Positions 51,932-60,419 of a stretch of 64,000 bases of DNA are shown piece by piece. Position numbers and translations under genes: made by a program. Within the stretch, counting starts at the first letter, position 1, and each line of letters opens with the position of its first letter. The notes below the pieces were generated by a model. It did not search any database. It had not been told where the DNA came from and was given only the letters and a program-made list of their open reading frames with translations. Origin of the DNA: Sphingobium lactosutens DS20 (GTDB taxonomy: Bacteria; Pseudomonadota; Alphaproteobacteria; Sphingomonadales; Sphingomonadaceae). The DNA lies in assembly GCF_000445105.1 (NCBI RefSeq), contig NZ_ATDP01000106.1:186001-250000 (forward strand), read 5' to 3'.

Positions 51932-53752
51932 ATGTCCCAGCGTAATATCGCCATCATCGCGCACGTCGACCATGGCAAGACCACCCTCGTCGACCAGCTT
52001 TTCCGCCAGTCCGGCACTTTCCGCGACAATCAGCGCGTCGAGGAGCGCGCGATGGATTCCAACGACCTGGAAAAGGAACGCGGCATCACCATTCTGGCCA
52101 AGCCCACTTCGGTCGAATGGAACGGCATCCGCATCAACATCGTCGACACGCCCGGCCACGCCGATTTCGGCGGTGAGGTGGAGCGCATCCTCTCGATGGT
52201 CGACGGCGTCATCCTGCTGGTCGATTCGTCGGAAGGCGCGATGCCGCAGACCAAGTTCGTGACCGGCAAGGCGCTCGCGCTGGGCTTGAAGCCCATCGTC
52301 GTCGTCAACAAGGTCGATCGCCCGGACGAGCGCATTCAGGAAGTGCTGGACGAAGTGTTCGACCTGTTCGTGACGCTGGACGCCAATGACGAGCAGCTCG
52401 ACTTCCCGGTCCTCTACGCGTCGGGCCGCAACGGCTATGCCAGCGAAGACCCGCAGCGCCGCGAGGGTACGCTGGAGCCGATGTTCCAGAAGATCGTGGA
52501 TCATGTCCCGCCGCCCGCCCTGGACGAAAACGCGCCGTTCAGTTTCCTTGTGACCCTGCTCGATCGCGACAATTTCCTGGGTCGTATCCTGACCGGCCGG
52601 GTCCAGTCCGGCACGCTCAAGGTCAACCAGCCGATCCACGCGCTCGATGCCGACGGCAATGTGATCGAGACCGGCCGCGCGTCCAAGATCCTGTCCTTCC
52701 GCGGCCTTGACCGCGTGCCAGTGGACGAGGCGAAGGCGGGCGACATCATCAGCCTTGCCGGCCTCACCGTCGCGACCGTCGCCAACACCATCGCCGACCC
52801 GCAGGTCAGCGAGCCGATCAAGGCGCAGCCGATCGATCCGCCGACGCTGTCGATGCGCTTTGCCGTCAATGACTCGCCCATGGCGGGCCGTGAAGGCAGC
52901 AAGGTGACAAGCCGCATGATCCGCGACCGCCTTGCTCGCGAGGCGGAGTCCAACGTCGCCATCAAGGTCACAGAATCGGAGGACAAGGACAGTTTCGAAG
53001 TCGCCGGCCGCGGCGAGCTTCAGTTGGGCGTTCTTATCGAAACCATGCGGCGTGAAGGGTTCGAACTGGGCATCAGCCGTCCCCGCGTGCTGTTCGGCGA
53101 AGACGAAAATGGCAACAAGACCGAGCCTTATGAAACCGTCGTCATCGACGTGGATGACGAATTTTCCGGCACGGTGGTCGACAAGATGAACATCCGCAAG
53201 GCCGAGATGACCGACATGCGGCCCTCGGGCGGCGGCAAGACCCGCATCACCTTCTCGGCGCCCTCGCGTGGCCTCATCGGCTATCATGGCGAATTCCTGT
53301 CCGACACGCGTGGTACGGGCATCATGAACCGGCTGTTCGAAAAATATGGCCCGCACAAGGGCAAGATCGAAGGGCGCAAGAATGGCGTCCTCATCTCGAA
53401 CGGCGCGGGCGAAGCCAATGCCTATGCCCTGGGTCCGCTGGAGGAACGCGGCATCCTGTTCGTGGGCGTGGGCGAAGCGCTGTATGAAGGCATGATCATC
53501 GGCGAGAACGCCAAGCCCGAAGACCTTGAGGTCAATCCGATGAAGTCCAAGGCGCTGACCAACTTCCGCGCCAGCGGCAAGGATGATTCGATCCGCCTGA
53601 CCCCGCCCAAGAAGATGACGCTGGAACAGGCCATCGCCTATATCGACGATGATGAAATGGTCGAGGTGACGCCCAAGACCATCCGCCTGCGCAAGCGCTA
53701 CTTGGATCCCAATGAGCGCAAGCGCATGAGCCGGGCGAAGGCGGCGGCCTGA
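51932..53752 (+). CDS. typA: Ribosome-associated translational GTPase TypA/BipA
   Basis: A 606-residue GTPase related to EF-G that binds the ribosome and helps large-subunit assembly under stress and cold. G1 is IIAHVDHGKTTLVDQL, G2 lies in ERGITILAKPTSV, G3 is DTPGHADFGGEVE and G4 NKVDRPDER. The C-terminal domain has GFELGISRPRVL, RGLIGYHGEFLSDTRGTGI and LTPPKKMTLEQAIAYI. Length is typical. The frame is open to 51893, but ATG 51932 starts the conserved MSQRNIAIIAHVD. A strong terminator follows. Confidence 0.96.
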   Translation: MSQRNIAIIAHVDHGKTTLVDQLFRQSGTFRDNQRVEERAMDSNDLEKERGITILAKPTSVEWNGIRINIVDTPGHADFGGEVERILSMVDGVILLVDSSEGAMPQTKFVTGKALALGLKPIVVVNKVDRPDERIQEVLDEVFDLFVTLDANDEQLDFPVLYASGRNGYASEDPQRREGTLEPMFQKIVDHVPPPALDENAPFSFLVTLLDRDNFLGRILTGRVQSGTLKVNQPIHALDADGNVIETGRASKILSFRGLDRVPVDEAKAGDIISLAGLTVATVANTIADPQVSEPIKAQPIDPPTLSMRFAVNDSPMAGREGSKVTSRMIRDRLAREAESNVAIKVTESEDKDSFEVAGRGELQLGVLIETMRREGFELGISRPRVLFGEDENGNKTEPYETVVIDVDDEFSGTVVDKMNIRKAEMTDMRPSGGGKTRITFSAPSRGLIGYHGEFLSDTRGTGIMNRLFEKYGPHKGKIEGRKNGVLISNGAGEANAYALGPLEERGILFVGVGEALYEGMIIGENAKPEDLEVNPMKSKALTNFRASGKDDSIRLTPPKKMTLEQAIAYIDDDEMVEVTPKTIRLRKRYLDPNERKRMSRAKAAA

Positions 53753-53772
53753 TCAGCCCAAAGATTGTTCGG

Positions 53773-53809
53773 GGGGCCGGTGCCGCGAGGCGCCGGCCCC
53801 TTCGCTTTT
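53773..53809 (+). terminator. Rho-independent terminator of typA
   Basis: GGGGCCGGTGCC (53773-53784) pairs with GGCGCCGGCCCC (53789-53800) around GCGA, followed by ttcgctttt. Confidence 0.82.
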
Positions 53810-53949
53810 GGGGCACGACTCAAAATGGGACAGGTCGCGTGATGCCTGGCGGCCCGCATTTGCGTCGGCTCGCCCTGTCATGTCATCTTTGCGTCCTACA
53901 GCGAACCGAATCGTAACCGATGGTTTTGCAAGCAAGGTGCGAGATGGGT

Positions 53950-53957
53950 GCTATGAT
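53950..53957 (+). promoter_or_regulatory. Extended -10 promoter of the LuxR-headed operon
   Basis: TGCTATGAT carries the TG-N extension and TATGAT hexamer (53952-53957); no well-spaced -35 is visible. Transcription near 53964 leaves a leader of about 42 bases. The non-coding stretch 53753-54005 otherwise holds only the typA terminator. Confidence 0.4.
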
Positions 53958-54005
53958 CGCAATTGATCGTTGGACACCATGGTCGCACGCAGGAGGATAG
54001 ACGGA

Positions 54006-54497
54006 GTGGCGGAGACCCTGCCAGCCTTGAGCGAAGGAGAAAAGCAGTGCCTGCGGCTTGTGGCGCAGGGCTTCAACTCCAAGGAAATCGCGCGCCAGCT
54101 GCATGTGTCCGAACATACGGTCGACCAGCGTGTGCGCATCACCCTGCGCAAATTCGGTGTCCCTTCCCGCAAGGAAGCGGCGCGCCTGTTCGTTTCGACC
54201 GAACAACTACCGCCCCAGAACGGCACATATCAGCCATTGATATATCAATCGCAACCGCTTGCCTCCGATCCCGAACCTGCGTCATCCATGGCTCAGCCGG
54301 ACGGATCGGATGATGAGCAGCAGCGCCAGACGCTCTTGCAACGCATCCTCGCCTTCGGCCCGCCGCTAGGGGGATCGACCAATGAACTGAGTATCGATGG
54401 CCGCATATTGGCGATGGTCCGGGCCGCTATTCTGACCGGCGTCGGCGTCGTCGCTTTGCTGCTGTTGCTCGCCGGAGCATTCCGGCTGTTGGCCTGA
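54006..54497 (+). CDS. Membrane-anchored LuxR-type HTH protein
   Basis: A 163-residue protein with an N-terminal LuxR-type DNA-binding domain (about 5-65: LSEGEKQCLRLVAQGFNSKE, HVSEHTVDQRVRITLRKFGV) and no receiver or ligand domain. A polar linker leads to a single C-terminal helix at about 138-160 (AAILTGVGVVALLLLLAGAF). The DNA-binding part would therefore sit at the membrane face. GTG 54006 has a strong AGGAGG site nine bases upstream; the earlier TTG 53970 and ATG 53979 precede that site. It heads four same-strand genes with short gaps or overlaps. The signal it senses is unknown. Confidence 0.78.
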   Translation: MAETLPALSEGEKQCLRLVAQGFNSKEIARQLHVSEHTVDQRVRITLRKFGVPSRKEAARLFVSTEQLPPQNGTYQPLIYQSQPLASDPEPASSMAQPDGSDDEQQRQTLLQRILAFGPPLGGSTNELSIDGRILAMVRAAILTGVGVVALLLLLAGAFRLLA

Positions 54498-54563
54498 TCT
54501 TTCCTGAAATGCCCTGCTGATAGAACGCACCGCTTCACTTGGCGTGTGCGAAGGAGAAGACTT

Positions 54564-54914
54564 GTGCTGAACCTCGACCCCGTCAAGACACAGGCTGTCG
54601 CCGCCCAGACCCGTCAGGCCTTCGCCGCGCTGGATACAGCTCTTGTCGATGCCGCCCAATTGACCACCGCCTTCGTCGCCGCTTCTCAGGGCTCTGGCCT
54701 CACCGCGAGCGAAAGCCAACGCATCCTCAAGCAGATTCACGACAGCGCGACGAAGATTATCGAAGGTCGCGGAGATATGATCCGCGCTACCGCGCTCCTC
54801 ACGCGCTGCCTTGAACATAGCGCCATTCCCGTCACCTCGGTCGGTTGCCCGATTGGACTCGAGCAGGAAGAAGACAAGCGCGAAACCGCGCATCACCTGA
54901 CCCTGGTCGCCTGA
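54564..54914 (+). CDS. Small conserved helical protein of unknown function
   Basis: A 116-residue soluble protein: LNLDPVKTQAVAAQTRQAFA, then a helix LVDAAQLTTAFVAASQGSGL and SESQRILKQIHDSATKIIEG. It includes two cysteines (LLTRCLEHS and VGCPIGL). It is predicted all-helical. GTG 54564 has GAAGGAG eight bases upstream, which decides the start over GTG 54546. It lies 66 bases after the LuxR-type gene. I recognise no named family, but similar small proteins seem to accompany this LuxR-type gene in sphingomonads. Confidence 0.62.
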   Translation: MLNLDPVKTQAVAAQTRQAFAALDTALVDAAQLTTAFVAASQGSGLTASESQRILKQIHDSATKIIEGRGDMIRATALLTRCLEHSAIPVTSVGCPIGLEQEEDKRETAHHLTLVA

Positions 54915-54975
54915 CCGGGCGGAAGTCGCTGGCCTTCGACCGGATGTTTGACCCCTCTCACAAACGGAGATTCGA

Positions 54976-55395
54976 ATGCTGGCGGCTTCCTTCTGGCTCC
55001 TGACCCTGATGGCCTGCCTCTTCGCAGCCATATTTGGTGGCCGGGAAGGGCGATGGTTTGTCGGATTGTTCCTTTCTAGCGTGGTGCTCACCATTCCGGC
55101 GCAGTTGGCCGGATCCTGGCATGCCACGCAATTCTGGTTGGCCATGGTCGATCTGTTGCTGTTGGTCGGCTTGATATGGTTGATGCTTCGGGCGACCTGC
55201 TACTGGCCGATCTGGGCCGCAGCCAGCCAGTTCCTGACGGTACTTACGCACTGTGTGACACTGCTTCTCGGCAATTTTTCCGACCGCATCTACGCCGGGC
55301 TCAGCACTGTCTGGGTCATCCCGCTGCTTCTCTTCACCATCATCGGCATCGAACTCGATCGGAAGGCCCGTCATGACCGCGCATATGCCACCTGA
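54976..55395 (+). CDS. Polytopic membrane protein of unknown function
   Basis: A 139-residue protein with about five hydrophobic helices: AASFWLLTLMACLFAAIFGG, WFVGLFLSSVVLTIPAQLAG, FWLAMVDLLLLVGLIWLML, FLTVLTHCVTLLLG and VIPLLLFTIIGIELD. Short loops hold CYWPIWAAASQ. ATG 54976 follows GGAG. The 3' end overlaps the next gene by 23 bases, strong support for an operon. No family is recognised. Confidence 0.68.
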   Translation: MLAASFWLLTLMACLFAAIFGGREGRWFVGLFLSSVVLTIPAQLAGSWHATQFWLAMVDLLLLVGLIWLMLRATCYWPIWAAASQFLTVLTHCVTLLLGNFSDRIYAGLSTVWVIPLLLFTIIGIELDRKARHDRAYAT

Positions 55396-55858
55396 ACGCG
55401 CGATGCCCAGCCAGCAGGCCGTCGACCTGGTGGTCGCCCTGCAACGCTGCCTCACCCGCTTTCATGCTCTGCAGGAAGAGCCGCCCGTGCTGGAAGGGCA
55501 GGATGGCGACGGCTTTACCATGCTCGCCCGATATATCGAAGCGCGGCGGGCGCGATCCATGCTCTTTGGCCAGGGCCTGTTTGCCGATCCGGCCTGGGAC
55601 CTGCTGTTGACATTGTTCCAGGCGGAGCTGGAAGACCGCACGATGACGCTGGAACAACTCACCGAAACGCTGCGACTGTCGATGAACGTCATGCTCAACC
55701 ATGTCGGCATATTGGAACGGCGCGGCCTTTTGGCTGAGCATGACCTCTCGCCTCGTGGTCAACGCCGCCGCGTCATGCGCCTGACGCCGCTCGCGGTGGA
55801 CGCGATGACGTCCTGGTTGTCGATTGCCTTCGGCGCGGAGGAGGGGGCGGCCGCCTGA
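55373..55858 (+). CDS. Winged-helix protein, MarR-like
   Basis: A 161-residue protein. The centre (about 75-150) has the pattern of a winged helix: WDLLLTLFQAELEDRTMTLE, TLRLSMNVMLNHVGILERRG, then a wing LSPRGQRRRVMRLTPLAVDA. This resembles MarR-type DNA-binding domains without their dimerisation helices. The start at 55373 overlaps the membrane protein gene. As the last member of the operon begun by the LuxR-type protein, it gives the group two DNA-binding proteins and one membrane protein. The gene ends five bases before the convergent histidine kinase stop. Confidence 0.65.
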   Translation: MTAHMPPERAMPSQQAVDLVVALQRCLTRFHALQEEPPVLEGQDGDGFTMLARYIEARRARSMLFGQGLFADPAWDLLLTLFQAELEDRTMTLEQLTETLRLSMNVMLNHVGILERRGLLAEHDLSPRGQRRRVMRLTPLAVDAMTSWLSIAFGAEEGAAA

Positions 55859-55862
55859 TGTC

Positions 55863-57176
55863 CTAGCGGGCAAGCGGCAACGTCAGTTTCACGCATAGGC
55901 CGCCTTCCGCGCGATTGGTGAAGGCCAGCCGTCCGCCGTGACTTTCGGCAATCGTCCGCGCGATCGAGAGGCCAAGGCCGACGCCGCCCGTTTCCCTGTT
56001 TCGAGAGGCTTCGCCCCGATAAAAGGGCTCGCAGAGCCGATCGATGATGGTGTCGGGGACGCCGGGGCCTTGATCTTCGACGCTGATGGACGCGCGGCCG
56101 CTGGCCACATCGACGTCGATGACGGCGCTGCCGCCATAGCGAACCGCGTTTTCAACCAGATTGGCGATGCACCGGCGAAGCGCGCCAGCGTCGCCGAAGA
56201 TAACGGCGCGCGCGCTACGCCGCACGCTCACATCCTGCCCCATATCCGCCAGGTCGTCGGCCAGTGTATCCACGATCGCGGACAAATCGATCCGCACCCG
56301 CTTGATCGGTTCGGAGCCCTGCCGCATGAAGTCCAGCAGCGTCGTCACCATCGCTCGCATCTCCTCGACATCGGCCTGCGCCTTGGCGCGTGGCCCGTCG
56401 GGCAGCTGTTCCAGCCGGAAGGACAGCCGCGTCATCGGCGTTCGCAGGTCATGGGCGATCGCGACCAGCATGGCGGTGCGCTCGTTCAGATAATCGGCGA
56501 TGCGGGCGCGCATATGATTATAGGCCGCGCCGACCGCGCGCACTTCGGGGGGGCCGGTGAGCGGCAGGGGTTGAGCCTGTTCGGGCCGCTCGGTCGCAGC
56601 GCCCTCGGCCAGCCTGCGGATGGGTAGGGTGATCCGCCGCGCAACCCAATAAGCGGGCGCCAGCAGCAGCAGAAAAATGCCAGCCATCAGCGACAGGGTG
56701 ACTGCATACCAAGGCAGGTTGGCGCCTTGCCAGGCTTGAATGACGTGCCACTGCGCGCCGTTGCGCTGTGCCAGGGTGAAGGCGCGATGGAGCGGCTGCT
56801 GTTGATCGGGCAGGGGCATGCCCCGCATGGCTTCGGGTGGTTTTTCGCGGATCAGGCGAATGTCGCGGGCCGGCACGCCGACCAGATCGGCCACCTGCGC
56901 GCCTGCACGCAGATCGATTTGCTGGTCGGCCTCGGGGCTCGGCGCGCGATCCGATATGTAGCGCGTGACGCTCCACGCAGAGCCTGGCGCCTCGCTCACG
57001 CCAGCGCCCCGCAGCAACTGGGCCGCTTCGCCGAGCAACATCGGCCGCGCATGCGGCGGGGGTCCTCGAAAAGTGACCAGCATCATCGCTGCCAGCGCCA
57101 ACAGCAACGCCGCCGCCACCAATACGACGATACGGGTCAGGATCGATGGGTTGAACCGCTCGGCGCGATCAGTCAC
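55863..57176 (-). CDS. Two-component sensor histidine kinase (EnvZ/OmpR class)
   Basis: A 437-residue inner-membrane kinase. Two helices at about 12-35 and 157-178 flank a periplasmic sensor of about 120 residues. A HAMP domain follows (ARRITLPIRRLAEGAATE). The HisKA box is VAIAHDLRTPMTRLSFRLEQ with phosphorylated His. The ATPase domain has NLVENAVRYG (N-box), VEDQGPGVPD (G1), FYRGEASRNRETGGVGLGLSI (split across F and G2 boxes) and a final strand. It overlaps the response-regulator stop as ATGA, so the two are coupled. The signal is unknown. Confidence 0.92.
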   Translation of the reverse strand: MTDRAERFNPSILTRIVVLVAAALLLALAAMMLVTFRGPPPHARPMLLGEAAQLLRGAGVSEAPGSAWSVTRYISDRAPSPEADQQIDLRAGAQVADLVGVPARDIRLIREKPPEAMRGMPLPDQQQPLHRAFTLAQRNGAQWHVIQAWQGANLPWYAVTLSLMAGIFLLLLAPAYWVARRITLPIRRLAEGAATERPEQAQPLPLTGPPEVRAVGAAYNHMRARIADYLNERTAMLVAIAHDLRTPMTRLSFRLEQLPDGPRAKAQADVEEMRAMVTTLLDFMRQGSEPIKRVRIDLSAIVDTLADDLADMGQDVSVRRSARAVIFGDAGALRRCIANLVENAVRYGGSAVIDVDVASGRASISVEDQGPGVPDTIIDRLCEPFYRGEASRNRETGGVGLGLSIARTIAESHGGRLAFTNRAEGGLCVKLTLPLAR

Positions 57177-57898
57177 GCGGGCAGCACCTCGGCGGTGAAC
57201 ATATAGCCTTCGTTGCGCACGGTGCGGACCAGATCGCCGATGCCGGGGCGTCGCGCGCCGCGCTCCAGTTTGCGGCGCAAACGGCTGACCTGTACGTCGA
57301 TTGCCCGGTCATAGCTTTCGGCGTCACTGCCCGCCGAATAATCGAGCAGCTGATCCCGGCTCAACACCCTGCGCGGATGTTCGATAAAAGCGCGCAACAG
57401 CCGGAATTCGCCATCGGTCAGCGTCACTACGACATTGTCCGGGTCAGTGAGCAGCCGGGCGCCCATGTCGATTTGCCATCCCACAAAGCGCAGCTTGCGC
57501 GTTGAGGCGTTGGCACTCCCTTCCTCCTGCCGTCGGTGGCGGCGCAGGACCGTGCGAATCCGCGCCAGCAATTCGCGCGGGTTGCACGGTTTGGACAAAT
57601 AGTCCTCCGCGCCCATTTCCAGTCCCACGATACGGTCGACATCGTTTCCGATCGCAGACAGCATGATGATGGGAAGGCCACCGCGCGCGCTCAAACGCCG
57701 CAGGATGGAAAGCCCGTCTTCCCCTGGCATCATCACGTCCAGCACCGCCAGGTCGAAGGTGCCGATCGCCAGTTCACGGTCCATCGCCTGTCCGTCCGCA
57801 ACCGCTGTCACGTCAAAACCGTGCTGTTCCAGAAAATCCGACAGCAGGGACCGAATATCCCCATCATCGTCGATTACCAGAATGCGCGAACTGTCCAT
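57173..57898 (-). CDS. OmpR/PhoB-family response regulator
   Basis: A 241-residue regulator. The receiver has the acidic pair in LVIDDDGDIRSLL, the phosphorylated Asp in LAVLDVMMPGEDG, the switch Ser in IIMLSAIG and Lys in YLSKPCNPRELLAR. The C-terminal winged helix (about 140-237) has LTDGEFRLLRAFIEHPRRVL, SRDQLLD and RAIDVQVSRLRRKLE. The start is ATG 57898 beginning MDSSRILVIDD; 57913 and 57943 are in frame but unlikely. It pairs with the kinase immediately downstream. No target promoter is evident here. Confidence 0.93.
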   Translation of the reverse strand: MDSSRILVIDDDGDIRSLLSDFLEQHGFDVTAVADGQAMDRELAIGTFDLAVLDVMMPGEDGLSILRRLSARGGLPIIMLSAIGNDVDRIVGLEMGAEDYLSKPCNPRELLARIRTVLRRHRRQEEGSANASTRKLRFVGWQIDMGARLLTDPDNVVVTLTDGEFRLLRAFIEHPRRVLSRDQLLDYSAGSDAESYDRAIDVQVSRLRRKLERGARRPGIGDLVRTVRNEGYMFTAEVLPA

Positions 57899-57954
57899 GA
57901 TGGGGGGCAGCATATCTGCTATCCTGTCAGCCTGCAAAATCATTCCCTTGCCCC

Positions 57955-58851
57955 TCAGATCGCAAGCCCGACCGTCACTGTGCCGGTGTAGCCGTTTGTA
58001 AGGTCGCCAGTCATGACCGGCGTCATGGCCGTGACTTGTGCGCTGCTATTGTCGCCGAACACATTGTCATTGCTGGTGGTGGTGCTGGCAAAATTGCTTG
58101 CACTGCTGGAATAGCCGCTGCTGGCATAGACCGTGTCGCAGGCCGCTTGCGGCATCGCGAACTGCGAACAAAGTAACCGGTTGCTGTAGCTTGTCGCCCG
58201 CGCCAGGCTGGGATAGACCTCGAAATGGATATGCGGGTAGCGCCCGGCATAGCAGCCCGGAAAAATGCTGGTGAATGTCACCTGTCCATTGGCGTCCGTG
58301 ACACCCACGCCGCGCAGGTAATTTTCATTCGGCACGGTGTAGAGCGAATAGAGACCGTCGCGGGTGCAGTGCCAGATGTAAACGGCATAGCCTTCCAGCG
58401 CCGCGCACCCATTATTGACATCGACCACTGTGATGGTCAGCGTCATCGTCACGCCTTGCGCCGTGCCGCTCGACGATCCGAAACTGGACCGGATGTCGCT
58501 GCGCTGGATGCCGCTATCGTCCAGGACATTGACCAGCGTCCCGTTGCTGCTGTTGGATCCGTCAGCCGGATAGGGGCCGTTGGTTTCTTCCGGATCGGCA
58601 ACGCAGGTGTCGCTGGACGTGGGAGTTGGTGTGGGCGTTGGCGTTGGCGTTGGGGTAGGTGTCGCCGTCGTCGTCGTGGTCGATCCGCTCGATGATCCCG
58701 ATCCGCCGCATGCTCCGATCAGCGCCGCCCCGCTCGCGGAAAATAGCAGGCGTAATGTCCGCCGTCGGCCGATATTCTCCCGCGCCAGCGTCTGTATCCG
58801 CTCCAGATCATGCAGTAACCCGTGGTCATGATCCAAATCATGTTCGTGCAT
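57955..58851 (-). CDS. Tat-exported intradiol dioxygenase-like lipoprotein
   Basis: A 298-residue protein of the intradiol ring-cleavage dioxygenase fold. The N-terminus is His/Asp-rich (MHEHDLDHDHGLLHDLER). A twin-arginine run at 29-31 with RRRTLRLLFSAS and lipobox LIGAC (Cys48) point to Tat export and lipid anchoring. A Thr-Pro linker spans about 62-79. The catalytic domain has WHCTRDGLYSLY, GQVTFTSIFPGCYAGRYPHI and the PHIHFEV motif with likely iron ligands Tyr201, His207 and His209. Catechol-type activity is possible, but many such exported relatives have unknown substrates. No aromatic catabolism genes are near. Confidence 0.85.
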   Translation of the reverse strand: MHEHDLDHDHGLLHDLERIQTLARENIGRRRTLRLLFSASGAALIGACGGSGSSSGSTTTTTATPTPTPTPTPTPTPTSSDTCVADPEETNGPYPADGSNSSNGTLVNVLDDSGIQRSDIRSSFGSSSGTAQGVTMTLTITVVDVNNGCAALEGYAVYIWHCTRDGLYSLYTVPNENYLRGVGVTDANGQVTFTSIFPGCYAGRYPHIHFEVYPSLARATSYSNRLLCSQFAMPQAACDTVYASSGYSSSASNFASTTTSNDNVFGDNSSAQVTAMTPVMTGDLTNGYTGTVTVGLAI

Positions 58852-59031
58852 CGTCCCGACCTTTGTCCCGTTCCTCGATCCGCCTGTTCAGGCCCAGGCC
58901 GCAGGATAGGGATGGCGTGTCTCCAGCCGATTGCCCGATGTAGCGTCTTTGTAGCATTCCAAAAGGCTGGCTTCGGCGCGTCGCTCTCCATATAGTCGCC
59001 CGCGTTTGCCCTATTCCCGCGAAAGCGCTTC

Positions 59032-60351
59032 ATGCATCTTCTCATCGGCCTTGCCGGCATCGTCCTCATCCTCGCCATCGCCTTTGCCCTCTCGTCCAAC
59101 CGCCGCGCCATCCGCCCGCGCGTTGTCGGCGCGGCGTTCCTGTTGCAGGCGGGCATCGCGCTGCTGGTGCTGTACGTGCCGGCCGGCCGCGCCATCATCG
59201 CGGGCATGTCGCGGGGCGTGTCCAACCTGCTCGGCTATGCGCAGGCGGGCACCGATTTCATTTTCGGGCCGCTCGCCCGGCCGGATGTCGGCGGGGCGAG
59301 CTTTGCAATAGCCGCGCTGCCCGTCATCATCTTCTTCGCCAGCCTCGTGTCGATCCTCTATTATCTGGGCATCATGCAGTTCGTCGTCCGCTGGGTTGGC
59401 GGCGCGATCGAGAAAGTGACGGGCGTGTCCAAGGTCGAAAGCCTGTGCGCGGCCGCCAATATCTTCGTCGGGCAAAGCGAAAGCCCGCTGGTCATCCGCC
59501 CTTATCTCGCCGCGCTCAACCCCGCCCAATTGTTCGCGGTCATGACCAGCGGCATGGCGGGCGTCGCCGGCACCATCCTGGCCGCCTATGCCTCCATGGG
59601 CATCCGCATCGACTATCTGCTCGCTGCCAGCTTCATGGCCGCGCCCGGCGGCTTGCTGATGGCAAAGATCATCATGCCCGACGAGCCCGAGCGGGAACCG
59701 GAACTGCCGCTGGAGGCGCATCGCGACCTTCCGCTGCCCGACGCGCGGATGAGCGGCGCCGGCCCGGCCGCGTTGATGAGCGAAACGACCCCGGGCGAGC
59801 CCATGCCGCCCGCCACCCATGATGAGGAAAGGCCCGCCAACATCATCATGGCCGCCGCGCAAGGGGCGCAGACTGGCGTCAAGCTCGCTGTCGCGGTCGG
59901 CGCCATGGTGCTGGCCTTCGTCGCATTGGTGGCGCTCGCCAACGGCATATTGGGCGGCATCGGCGCGCTGTTCGGCTATCCTGATCTCAGCTTCCAGATG
60001 CTGCTGGGTTATGTTTTTTCCCCGGTCATGTATCTGCTCAACATCCCTTGGACCGAAGCGCAGGTGGCGGGCGGCCTGTTCGGGACCAAGGTCGTGCTCA
60101 ACGAATTTGTCGCCTATATCAATCTGGGCCAGGTTCAGGGCGCGCTGTCGCCCACCACCATCGCCATCGTCACCTTTGCGCTGTGCGGCTTCGCCAATTT
60201 CAGCTCGATCGCGATCCAGATGGCGGTGACAGGCAATCTTACTCCCAACCAGCGGCCGATGATCGCCAAGCTGGGCATCAAGGCGCTGGTCGCGGGGAGC
60301 CTCGCCAATCTGATGAGCGCGGCGCTGGCGGGCCTGATGCTGAGCCTCTAA
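59032..60351 (+). CDS. Concentrative nucleoside transporter, NupC/CNT family
   Basis: A 439-residue inner-membrane transporter with about ten helices that imports nucleosides with protons or sodium. Family landmarks are FAIAALPVIIFFASLVSILY, AANIFVGQSESPLVIRPYL (the substrate-binding QSE region), MTSGMAGVAGTILAAYASMG, GTKVVLNEFVAYINLG and CGFANFSSIAIQMAV. A Pro/Glu-rich cytoplasmic loop lies at about 215-265. It is monocistronic; the 180-base gap upstream, divergent from the dioxygenase-like gene, shows no clear site. Confidence 0.93.
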   Translation: MHLLIGLAGIVLILAIAFALSSNRRAIRPRVVGAAFLLQAGIALLVLYVPAGRAIIAGMSRGVSNLLGYAQAGTDFIFGPLARPDVGGASFAIAALPVIIFFASLVSILYYLGIMQFVVRWVGGAIEKVTGVSKVESLCAAANIFVGQSESPLVIRPYLAALNPAQLFAVMTSGMAGVAGTILAAYASMGIRIDYLLAASFMAAPGGLLMAKIIMPDEPEREPELPLEAHRDLPLPDARMSGAGPAALMSETTPGEPMPPATHDEERPANIIMAAAQGAQTGVKLAVAVGAMVLAFVALVALANGILGGIGALFGYPDLSFQMLLGYVFSPVMYLLNIPWTEAQVAGGLFGTKVVLNEFVAYINLGQVQGALSPTTIAIVTFALCGFANFSSIAIQMAVTGNLTPNQRPMIAKLGIKALVAGSLANLMSAALAGLMLSL

Positions 60352-60419
60352 GACCGATCGGGACGAAAGCGTAACAGAAACCCTGTTTCTTTCGCCTGAA
60401 ATAGGCTATGGTTAACGCC

